A stretch of DNA of 64,000 bases from Mesodorylaimus sp. YZB2_4 (lineage: Eukaryota > Nematoda > Enoplea > Dorylaimida > Dorylaimidae): the NCBI GenBank assembly GCA_030248295.1, contig JASANH010001652.1, positions 124,001 to 188,000 on the forward strand. Reading direction: 5' to 3'. How positions within the stretch are numbered: the first letter of the stretch is position 1; each line of letters begins with the position of its first letter. The position numbers were made by a program, and so were the translations under genes. Below, in pieces: positions 22,970-33,395 of the stretch. A model generated the notes under the pieces. The model was not told where the DNA came from. It saw only the letters and a program-made list of their open reading frames with translations, and did no database searches.

Positions 22970-24133
22970 TCATCGCCCTGAGATCATGCGTTTTTTCTTT
23001 CTGTCACTTGACGCTCTCTTTTTTTTCTCGCTTCTCATTCTGGTTTTCTTTGTAACTTTTACCTTTTTAGTCTTCTTATCTCTAGCAGCGGATTGCTTTG
23101 TGGTCGTTTTCGCTTCGCTTTTCTTGACTGTTTTGGCGGTAGACTTTTTCCCTTTTTTGCGCCTATTTTTCATCGTAGTTTTGCGGGCAGGTTTTGCTTT
23201 AGGCTTTTTCTTCACGATCACAGTCGGCTGTCCCTTAGAAAGAGTAGTCGTGTGAGGACTGACACTGGCGATGGGTGGAGCGGTCAAATTCGGAGCAGAC
23301 GTTTGATTTGCAGAGACTTCAGCCGATTTTGAAGAATTCAAAGGCTTCAGTGAGGACGGAACATCTTCGTAAATATGCAGATCACGGACGCAGTCTTTTT
23401 GAACGATCGACGCATTTTGTAGCAGCAACGGCGGAATAACCCTAACGTTCATGTTGATGGGAGCCAATTTTTCCAGCACGTACGGACGCATTTTCAAATA
23501 GATTTCGTCGTCGTCTTCCGAAAGTGTAAGTGATGCAATTCTGAAAAGATTCAAAGACATTAGCCGGAATCTTCGGTATGTTTTGCTTACTCATACGTTT
23601 CGAGGTCCAATTTTTTTATTTTTGATACTGGCACGCTCTTCGGCACGTCATTCGCCTTGTTCTTCTCGACTTTCGCCGCCACAATTTCGGAACTATGATA
23701 AAAACGAGCAATAATGCGCATAAAACGATCTGATTTTGGTTTTGAAATGTCAAAACTCGCCAGCTCACCGTTTTGGACTCAGCGGTTCCTTCAAGTCCGT
23801 GCTGAAGCCTACAGGCACTGACTGTACAAACTTTTGGTATTTGCTCGGCGATTTTGGTACAATTATAGATATTGATTGAATTTTCTCCGATTTCAGTTTC
23901 TCTGGCAACGGTCGGCGCATCGATGTACCACTACGCTCTCCAGATAAATCTCCAGAAGCTACAGGTTGCTCTTGGATGCGCTTATGGCCCCGCTTACAGC
24001 ATGCACATGCCACTGAAACTGCCATCAAGGAAACTGCGACAATAATGGAACTGATTGCGGCAATAATCATTGAATTCGTCGACGTTGAATCGCCACTTAA
24101 GTTACTGGCCTCCACACTGAAGATCGGGGCCAT
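22970..24133 (-). CDS. Single-pass membrane protein, tandem paralogue 1, Lys-rich tail (unrecognised family)
   Basis: I do not recognise this family. Exons are 24133-23769, 23692-23591 and 23540-22970; both introns are phase 2, as in the neighbour, giving 345 residues. A 20-residue N-terminus (MAPIFSVEASNLSGDSTSTN) precedes one membrane segment at about residues 21-46 (MIIAAISSIIVAVSLMAVSV), then CACCKRGHKR. The tail holds SEDDDEIYLKMRPYV (Tyr near 170 and 176), KLAPINMNVRVIPPLL, and HIYEDV near 213; the order and spacing match the paralogue. Unlike the paralogue, the last 90 or so residues are very Lys-rich (for example KKKPKAKPARKTTMKNRRKK), ending in ISGR. That tail could bind acidic lipids or nucleic acid, or act as a nuclear signal if released; this is speculation. 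The membrane topology is inferred from charge (positive side inside). Confidence 0.7.
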
Positions 24134-25526
24134 GCCTGCAGCCGCTGTTCAGGAGCCACCGAGGGGTGAATGTACAAAATATATAAGCCACTGTCGAGCA
24201 GCCTTGCGTCCTATCTGCTGCACACTGCGACCATTGTAGACACTGTACAATCCTTGAAAAGTAGAGTAGACCAGCCGCTATGCTGTGCTCTGGGCTCCAC
24301 ATCATTGATGCTCATTTTCGTTTTCTTCCATGTCCTTATGTAGTGAAGCGTGCGAAGTGAATTTGGCTCCACAGCATCTTTGCGCCGCCGCAAATATTTG
24401 TTGCAGAGACTGAGTATGAAGACTTTTCATATTCAGCAGCACACTAAATCCAAATTTGGATCATGTGTGTACAGTATTTCCAACCTCGCGAATTCTGTCG
24501 CTCGAGTAGCCAGGCTTTTTATCAAAGCCTTCAGTACTGCACATATGTGGTTTAGGTTTGATAAAAAAAGGGCGTTCCCAGTGTCTGCATAATCTTTTTC
24601 GCTCGGGTGGACTCTTGTACGGCATGGCTTGACATGCCGCCAGGCATCAAGTTGACAAGTCTTATCGAACACACCACCGCCTGCGTTCATTCTCATTAAT
24701 TCTTGGTCCCTCGTTAAGTTTGTCCGAGTGAGCATTGCCCAATGTCTACGTGATGCTCGATCGCATTCTTAGCCAATGTTCCTTTAGCGGATCAAAGTGA
24801 AACGACCTATGCTCAGTGCGATTATGCTTGATCAATAGCAGGTCGCAAGGATAAGTGAATGCAAAACGGACGGAAAAAATTGTTCCTTTCCATGCGGGTG
24901 TCATCAAAGCCAAGAAGGTTTTTCTGTGAGTGTCGTATCTCTCGATGCATACGACAGTTTTTATTGAGTGCGCCTGCTTCTACCCTTCCCATGTAGCTGA
25001 TATGTACCCGCTTTTGCTGATTCTCTAAATGAAATGGCGAAGTTAAATTGAGAAAATCGACGGCACAAGCAATTGAATAATTTTAAATCATCTTGTCTGG
25101 GATCTGCGTTTTTTCTGTTAACGCACAACCGACTGGCAAAGTGACCTTTTCTCAACGACATAAATTTGAATTAAAGATTAGTCGGCGTCTGGATAGCTTC
25201 GCTCGGTTTGGTCGGAGTAGAAACGGCAGGGGTGACTGCCTAGCAGGCTAATGGATATTTCTTGTTGGATGGGTGTATGGTTAGTCCTTTAATAACGTCT
25301 CAGCGACGCAAGGCCAGGCTTGGAAAGCAGGATACGTAGGCCACATGTCACGGTCAGGTTGGGAATGTTATAAGTATGCTGAGCAAAAAAATTAATGCAA
25401 TGTGTGGCTCTAAGATGTTTCGATCACGCGTTGAATGGAAATATTCTTTACGGTTCTTTTGCTAAATATACAGTAAGTGTCAGTCAGCAGCTGACTCGGA
25501 CTTGCCAACTTTTTTACCTTTTCAGA

Positions 25527-25544
25527 TTATACTGTACAGTATAA
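25527..25544. repeat. 18-bp perfect palindrome containing TACTGTACAGTA
   Basis: TTATACTGTACAGTATAA is its own reverse complement. It looks like two TACAGTA ends joined head to head, as could arise from Tc1/mariner-type termini or an excision scar. TACAGTA also occurs about 60 bp upstream, near 25472. Confidence 0.6.
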
Positions 25545-26008
25545 GGAAAACCACTGGCAGAATTCAGTCAGTTTTTGTGTTGGGCGACGGCCGGGCGGGC
25601 GGGGACTCAGGCAAATGCTAATAAATCCTTGGATAGCGCGGAAGGAAACTGGCAATAATGCGGCTACGAGAGGGGAAGCGATCGAAACGATCCCCTTTCA
25701 GCATGCCTTTTCCTCTAACTGGGGTCCTTTCTGTCAGGTAAGACTTCCTGTGGCCTGCCTAGGGGAATAGCTGTTGATATTGTATTTGTGACAGCCACTC
25801 TTTGCATTAGTTAGATGTTCTCCGAAGTTGAAAAAAAAAATATCGAGTCTTTCCATTTTGAAGTAGTCAGATGGACGGAGTAACCAAAAGCTTCAATGGC
25901 TACTTCTTGAGTTTAGGATCGGAGTGCCATCGAAATATTGGACGTTCTTGTTCGACATCAAAATGAGCGCGAAACCGAGGTATGTGCATGGATCTTTATG
26001 AATTACCC

Positions 26009-26024
26009 GGGGGGGGGGGGGGGG
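26009..26024. repeat. G16 homopolymer
   Basis: Sixteen consecutive G after CCC, in intergenic DNA. Such tracts are prone to replication slippage; the exact length could differ between individuals or through sequencing error. Confidence 0.85.
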
Positions 26025-27331
26025 TTACAAAGTCTGGTATAATAGCAAAAATTGTAAGCTGTGCTTGGAATATGTCACGTGAGACGTGTAATATATGTAA
26101 TGTCGATTGTGGCCAGTTTTCAGGCGCTAAAAAGCTTCTTAAAGGCACATCGCAAAAATATGGCTTCGCGCAGTTTTTTTTCGATTAGTGATATGAAGCT
26201 GTTGCATTTGTTGAAATTTCTTTTTTCCAAGTTACGACTGCCCGCCAGCACACCACGTGACATCTGTTTCAAATGTAGCCTAACAAACAGTCAATAAGCC
26301 TTTGCACCCGAGCCGCAGCTGACGGCTCGTACCTGGCCTGACAGTCAGTCTTTGACCACTACACATCAGTCTTTTCGCTGAATAGTCATTAACTGACCTG
26401 AAACTGCACGATGATGCCACAACTGCGCAGTCCATGGCCAATTTTTTTCTCTAATTCGAGCCTTTTCACACGAGTAGGTATCCCAGAGGCATATATGTAA
26501 ATCTGCGAGTTCCTCATGCCTAATGAGAGATTGACGGGAAAAGATATGCCAACTGACAGCCAGCAAAGCCACGTAGTGAGTCGGGCGAGATCAGGAGATG
26601 CATAGCAGACATGGTGCAACTTACCCGTCGTTTAGGCAATGCAGCCTAAAGGTGACTGGACATAATGGAATGGACCTCGATACGATTCTTTGCGAGATTT
26701 TGCGCTATGGTGGTGCTGACTATGAGACCCAGTCTATGCTACAGTACATTTTGATGGCCTTCGAGATAACCATAGTGACTATGGTTTCTTCTGTTGCACC
26801 CTCATCGAATATTTTCGCTTCATTGGCTTTTATGTTTGACCTAAATTATGAATGCGCGGGGAGTAGTTCGTGCCCGAGACCTATTAGCTGTTATGGATCT
26901 ACTTTCCGTTCTCGCCTTACCCTCCCACTTAACCCGCTCTGAGGGCCCAGAGTACGTTCTTTCTATCAGTCCGTCCTTCGACTGAAACTGTGCATCTATG
27001 GCTTTGCATCAGGACCTTGTCTTGAACTATTTTCGTAGAAAAGAGAATAAAATTGGACTAATGATGTAAGTGCGTCTTGAACTTTTTCCCACTCAAAATC
27101 GGGGAGGCGTGTGCTGGAGGATCTAAAAGTCGCGGATTTCACGCAGGCACTGTTTTGATCACTCGAACTGGTGAGCGCTGTTAGCGGACATCCTTGCATA
27201 ATGCTATCAGCCACTTATCAGTGCGTTATTCATAAGCAAGTGTTCTAAAAATGATATGCGCTCAGTGCACAAATGGTGAATGGCCGGTGCTCAATTGCTT
27301 ATTTTTCTTCAGGCGTTCGTCTGAAAGTAAT

Positions 27332-28261
27332 ATGATGGCCAAAACTGTGCCACCCATATCTCCTTCCCATCTTCGTATTCCCCCGCCGCCCTCATTCGGA
27401 GCGTTCAGTCGAAAAAGTGCCGACTGGTCAGCCAGCTCATCGGGCGGTCCTCGATCGAGTCTGCTTACTGGCAACAGACGCTCTCAAACTGAACTGACTA
27501 TCGTACTTATGGGATCGGCCAGAGTGGGCAAGTCGGCCATTGTGAACCAATTTTTGCACGGGATTTTTCAAGAAGAATACAAGGAAACTTTGGACGAAAT
27601 GCACTGGATTGAGTATGATGCCACGTCGCCCAATTCGGGGCCACTCATATCGCCTAATCCGGTTCAAGAAAAGAATCCTAAACACGAGCCGAGCGACAGC
27701 AATGTGGGAATATTTCTACTTAAAATAATTGACGCTGCGGGCAGTCGGGAATTCATTGGAATGAGAAAGCTGTATGAGCAACAGGGCGATGCATTTATTC
27801 TGGTTGTTTCGATCGATGATTTAGATTCGTTCGAAGAAGTCAAAGTGATTAGAAAAGAAATTGACGAACGAAATCGCAAAAATGCGCCCGTCATCGTTGT
27901 GTTGACCAAAATCGATCTAAGAGATCAAAGTAAGGAGCTGCCGGTGCGAACTCAGCAAGTGCAGGAGTTCGCCACAGAAACGGGATCACTGTTCGTCGAA
28001 GCCACGGCGACCAAATATGAATCGGTGGCTGATATCTTCCAGCATCTCCTAGAACACCACTCCTCCATTCCGTCCACAGCCGAGTTAAAATATCGAAGGA
28101 AATCAGTACCAGTCAGTTTGACTGTCAATGACTTCGCACCCTTGAAAGGACATCACCGACCACGCGGTAGTGCGATCAGCGACCACGAGCACGATATTCC
28201 CGAAGAAGAGGACGAACAACAAACTGAGGACACCAAACGAACTGGTTGTGTTTTGAGTTGA
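27332..28261 (+). CDS. Ras-like small GTPase with C-terminal CAAX box and insert
   Basis: The frame encodes 309 residues. An acceptor (27311-27312) lies 19 nt before the first ATG, so at least one 5' UTR exon, cis or trans, is likely. About 50 Ser/Pro-rich residues precede the G domain. G1 is GSARVGKSA; the switch I region FQEEYKETLDEMH has a Thr at the expected place. The G3 box is DAAGS (usual DTAG) with no Gln at the catalytic position, G4 is TKID, and G5 is EATATK (usual ETSAK). Between strands 2 and 3 there is an insert of about 22-30 residues (around SPNSGPLISPNPVQEKN) that ordinary Ras proteins lack. The protein ends CVLS, a CAAX motif expected to be prenylated, so it should act at membranes. 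The long tail containing RRKSVPVSL recalls the RASD (Dexras/Rhes) group, but subfamily assignment is tentative. Confidence 0.87.
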   Translation: MMAKTVPPISPSHLRIPPPPSFGAFSRKSADWSASSSGGPRSSLLTGNRRSQTELTIVLMGSARVGKSAIVNQFLHGIFQEEYKETLDEMHWIEYDATSPNSGPLISPNPVQEKNPKHEPSDSNVGIFLLKIIDAAGSREFIGMRKLYEQQGDAFILVVSIDDLDSFEEVKVIRKEIDERNRKNAPVIVVLTKIDLRDQSKELPVRTQQVQEFATETGSLFVEATATKYESVADIFQHLLEHHSSIPSTAELKYRRKSVPVSLTVNDFAPLKGHHRPRGSAISDHEHDIPEEEDEQQTEDTKRTGCVLS

Positions 28262-31200
28262 ATATTTTATGGTCGACTTGGGTTCACCTGGGGCTACAGT
28301 AGTGTGTATAGGGTCGTATAACGATAGTTATGGGCTTGGTAGCGTGTCAGCCGACTGGTGCCATGCAATGGTAGAAGTGGATCAGGAAGCAGTCGATTCG
28401 TGCTTACTGTATTAAAGTGCATACCAGTAAGCTCCATGTATACCATGTAAATATGAACCATAAAGTGTGCGCGCGGTGTGGTCCAGTGCATGAACTGCAT
28501 ACATCGTGGGCCAAGTTAACGAATCGTCAGTTTATGCTCCTAGCCGATGACATACCATCACGAAATGTAGGCCCGCTCCATACTGTATGTTTGTTTTGCA
28601 TGGTGTGGTCACACGTTTATCAGCCTGCCCTTGCAAATGCTTATGCACAGGTTCACCCTTGCTTATGGCCTTGCCCTCCAGGTTCACGATTGACTTAGCC
28701 CTTACTTATGCGTCGACTGCCAATTAGCTCAGTGTTCATGCAGGAATCCTCGATCAATGATGAAGCATCCCCCCCCCCCAGAACGGCCTAGCAATCTCGA
28801 GACATTTAAAACATGAAAAACCAGCCGTTTTAGCTGCTGGCGAAAACAGTCATCAGCCTATTTGATGAGGTTTTGTCCTTATCCTTACCACATCTACAGT
28901 ATAGCCCGTCGCATCAACCCGCCTTCAAGGTGCATCCCAACACTCGGTCATTCTCCGCTGGGTAAAAACAGGGACACGGTATTCTAAACTGTGTGTAAAA
29001 AAGAATCCCCAACGCCCCCACGCAAATTGGGTATTTTTAGTACCGCTACTTTTAGCGATGAGTTTTTCGAGAGCTTACAAAAATGGTTCCTGTTGCTACA
29101 TAGTCGAGCCCAGTTTCGTAGTTCCTTTTGGCTCGGCAGCACGTTGACTCTGCTGCCGTCTCTTTCATGCAGCTATCTGGACATTTCGCGATTGTCCTTG
29201 CACGTGAATTTTATAGGCCTGGATGCATTGCATGGGCGCCGCGGAGGCTTTTGAGAGGGTAGCAATCGGTCTGCTCTGTTACTCGAGCATGCGATCTTTA
29301 ATGGGGAGAACTTTGAAGAAATAAGTGCGTACTCTGCTCCTGAATATAATGCAAAGCATGCTCACATACGAGGAGGCATGTCATTTTAGGTTCAACACCT
29401 GGCCTTTTGTTCCGTCTCCTGAAGAGCACAAAAATATTTGCGCATCTGCCCAGGGTTCACTTATTTTTCTTGAAATGAAGGGTAGCATGTGGCCTTGCAT
29501 ATTTATGTTTCCGCTTTTTTTCGGACAATGCAACCTAGGAGGTAGCTTCGTTCATCAAAGTTGTCAGGGTTATGATATCCCTCTGATTTTCTGTAAAGCA
29601 CGTTCCTAACCTTTTCAAACTACTGAATTAATTTTTTTTATGCCTCAGCGTGAACTGCCATTTGGTTTTTGACTAAACCATACCAGCAGTAGACTGGAGA
29701 TTTGCGTGGCTCACGATCTGAAGACGCCAAGATAGGCTTCCAAAAAAAGCCGCGATTCCTGCCTTGGTGATCTGTCTTACCGTCAGATAAAACCATCTTG
29801 ATGACTATTTAGCTTTTTCTACGTTCAGTTGACATTTCCGTCCTCTTAAAATTAAAAATGCATGAAACAGATTTCAACCGAAGTTTGCGAAGGTTAAAAA
29901 ACTATGTCGAACCTCGGCTGTGCCTGGGTGTGCGATTATCAGACCTGTGATCTTGCGCAAACAAATGTCGCTAAGGAAGGACCAGCTGAGCAAATGGTAG
30001 TGGTGAACTGTCATCATCTGGAACCAAAAAATCTACCAAGTAACATGCACAAAAGATATCGCATATTTCAGTCTGATATTTCGAAATAATATCTTGAGCG
30101 AGATGCCATTGATGGAGGCATTTCGTCAGCGATGAAAGGCAGACTGCAGTGCCAGTTCAGTGATGAGACAAGGAAGACATGCCTAACAAACTGTCGGCAG
30201 AATGTTAAAATAGACATAATTCGATTTCGTCTCGGACAAGAATATCACACTTCTTGGATTAGCCTATTTGAATAACGCTATAATAACGGGCTAATCCTTA
30301 CTGAACGACGGTTTTCCAAAAAAAACGCGCCTTGTTTTGTATTCGCCCCATTTGTCATTGACGACATCTGACCGCTTGCATCAATTATGTCCTTATTTCC
30401 GTTCCGTTAAAAGTCCTTTAAAGATTCAATGCTGGCTTATAATTAGCAACGAGGATTACGGCTTCGTTCGCATGATACGCCTTGCTCGGCGTCAAGCTTT
30501 GTCGATCTAGTTTTAGCCAATCATTAGTTTCGGACAAAGCTGAACTACGTATGAAGGTGGAAACCTGCAAAGCTTACTCTGGAGGGTTGGGCACAGGCCA
30601 GAAAAACACGCCTACTGTATCTCAACTAACGGGTAGTACGCCCGCCCGAAGCTTATCGGCTCCTTGGAATAGAATCGCGTGGGAGACTGGAAACAAGCCC
30701 TAACTACGGGCACGAGACTCCGGAGCAGAGGCTGTAAGGGGGAGGCTGCTAATAAGAATAGATACCATAAGTAGCACGGGGTGTTTCGGGCGATCAACAC
30801 TGAATCGACGTCAAACGAACTGGAAGGGGCATATGTTAGGGATGGAGTGTGCGTGAGAAATGGTCAATCGAATTTGCTGGCTGAGATAAAAATTGAAGCC
30901 TTGATGACCAAATATGGAATTGGTTAGCTTGTTGAGGCAAAAACATTGAAAGCGAGCGTGGGCGAAGTGGGAACAAACATAAATCGAGCCGGGTCTTGAC
31001 GTCAAACAGTTTCCGTCGGCGCCTACGTTCCCGCGGGATCCAGCGGACTGAGACAGAGTTTCCATTAATTCTGAGGGCACTCGGCTCGACTGACGTCACT
31101 CGTAGTTGGCCAGCCCCGCTCGGTCCCCCTCGACACCACAAAGTTTCTCTTATTTACTCGCCATTTCATTCACGCCTAACATTAGCCGAGCCATATACGG

Positions 31201-33395
31201 CTCTCCTCCGCCCACCCTTCCTGGCACGATCAATGAAGGCCTGGCTCCGGCTGGAACACGAGCCCGACAGCTGAGCACTTATGCAAACTAGCTCCCTATT
31301 CACACCGCCTACGCAATCCGGACCGGTCCATGTAGGGCACGGCTTAACGTGTCGACCTTGCTGCTGTGTTGGATATGAAGACGGCAGCTCGGTGAAAGGA
31401 GATAAAAGCATGAATTTCATAGACGGCATGCAGTTGGTGGAGGTGTCGAATCGATACCACGCACAGTCTGCCACCACCAACAGCGATCATCTGTCAGGCG
31501 GAGCGCGCATGAAATAAAAAAACCAGGGGACCAGAACGCAAACACTTTTTTACAGCTAATTAGCGCCCACTCCGAGAGTATTGGGCATCGGGAGCGGGCA
31601 TATGAGAATGGAAGGATTCATGGATCGATTTTTCATCACGTCATCCCGCAGAGAAATAAAGAAAGGGTTCTAGCTCGTACGCTTGGTCGCCCTTCGAAAT
31701 ATCCGCCCACTGGCTAGGTTCAGCTTCGTGGCGAGGGAAGAGGCCATTTGCGTCATCAGGCTGGGTGTGTACCCTCGAGCGTGGACGCATAGAGCCTCAT
31801 TCAACTCGCCAACTTCGACCGAGCTGCTGTGTCTAACGCCCGCTCTCAACCCGCGACTTCATTCTTCTTTCCTTATCGTAAAGGGAAAAAGAACTTGGCT
31901 TACTTCCTATTTTGAGCTGGATCCGTCGACTCCCTGAAATCAGCGAACATACGCTTTCGAGCGATATTTTCAAACACGAGTGACCAGAACTTCTTGAGCG
32001 AGTCTCGCTCCCGTTCACGTTTGTCCACTATTGTCTCAGAGTCTAGCGATTCCGACTCGGACATGCACGAAAGAACAGCCACGTCCACTTACTGTACATT
32101 TCGTCGACCCAGCATCAAGGTAAGCTGAGACCACTGGTCATCTTAGTCATCACGTGACTCACACTGCCCTCGTCCACGACTCTATGTTTTTATGTGTCGT
32201 GCCAGTCCACGACTGACACCGCGGCACTTACACTGATCGTGAGTTGGCACTCATTCATAAGACTGGCTGAGGCTACTTTCTGGGCTTCCTGTAAACATGT
32301 AGCTGAAGCCCGCTGGATATGTGCTTGGCTGCCTGATCTCCTGATGGGGCCTTGGTTTTCGTGCGGCTTGTTGCTTCTCGACTGACGATAAATAGGGGAC
32401 AGCTATAAAACCAGTTCGTGCCAGAGTACGTCATTGAAAAGTTCAATTTTGTCGCGTAAAAAGTTTGATTTGAAAACAGGAAACAGCGTGTTGGTGAATA
32501 GAAACTAGAAATTTCCTTGCTTTTTCTCGTTTTGTTCTGGATTCGTGGCGGCGGCGTGTTTTCATTATCCCAAGTCGTAGATTGTGGTGTGATGGGATAA
32601 CTGAACAGGCAGGTGCGCGATAAGGGCAATAATCGGGAACCAGTGCGTGTTGGGCGGCGCGGAGGGCCGAGTGTCTACTGTACTTACTGGCAGGGGCACG
32701 CCCACGCCTGGATCTTTCGAGAACGTCATGTAGCTTATTTGTGCAGCGAAGCCGGGCCGGGGCGCATCGACGATTGATTCCTGCCACCAGCCGTTTCCAT
32801 TCACGGCTACCATCTAGGGGCGCACTTTTTCAATAAAATTCACTTTAGCATTGCTAGATGGATTGATGCGTTTTGGAGGCGCCAGGTGGCGCAGTGCACC
32901 GCCGTTCTTTAAAGTCTTCCGCCCTCGCTCTACAAACGCATTCATTCGAACGGGCGTCGTCGACTGCAGCATCGCATTGCCGTATTTGGAAGAGTCAGTC
33001 AGTTTTTACCGTCCGACCGACTCTTGCGTCGACGTCGTCAATTTCGCTTTCATTTCTGACGTCGTCGATTTGGGCCTTTTTTGCTTTGGGAAACGGGCAT
33101 GGGTTTACGTTCAGGTCTGAATCGTAATCACCGTCAGTATTGCAATCGACCCCGTCGGCAGTATAATGTAAATAGGTTTGGAGAAAGACTAGGCTAGATT
33201 TCTTCTTCGCCCAGGAGCAGTCCACCCGTGATGCCTGTCTGTAAGGAGCTTTACTCTCCGACTTGACTTTCCCGTGTCGTTGCCGGATGGCTGGACTTAA
33301 CGGACTGTAATCTTGCGATCAGGCTGTTCACGAACACGTGTAATAAATCGAGGTCGCTTTTTCTTCACATTTTTCTTTTATCTTTTTAGGTCAAG
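28262..33395. other. Intergenic region upstream of TENT5, no gene recognised
   Basis: This 5.1-kb stretch contains a C11 run near 28769-28779 and several TACAGTA motifs. Between about 30.9 and 32.9 kb the sequence is more GC-rich, with many frames of 60-120 codons on both strands but no domain. TATAAAA at about 32405 could be the core promoter of TENT5, with a 5' UTR intron ending at 33389. Nothing else is supported. Confidence 0.45.

Larger units (their letters stand above)
24134..27331. other. Intergenic region, no gene recognised
   Basis: This 3.2-kb stretch contains the presumed promoter of the membrane-protein gene on the left and that of the Ras-like gene on the right. It holds an 18-bp perfect palindrome (25527-25544), a G16 run (26009-26024) and several TACAGTA motifs. 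A plus frame at 26598-26942 (114 codons) shows no domain and is not called. A splice acceptor at 27311-27312 precedes the Ras-like start. Confidence 0.5.

Noticed and set aside
26598-26942. Plus frame of 114 codons
   Set aside because: Mixed composition, no domain, no splice or promoter support.
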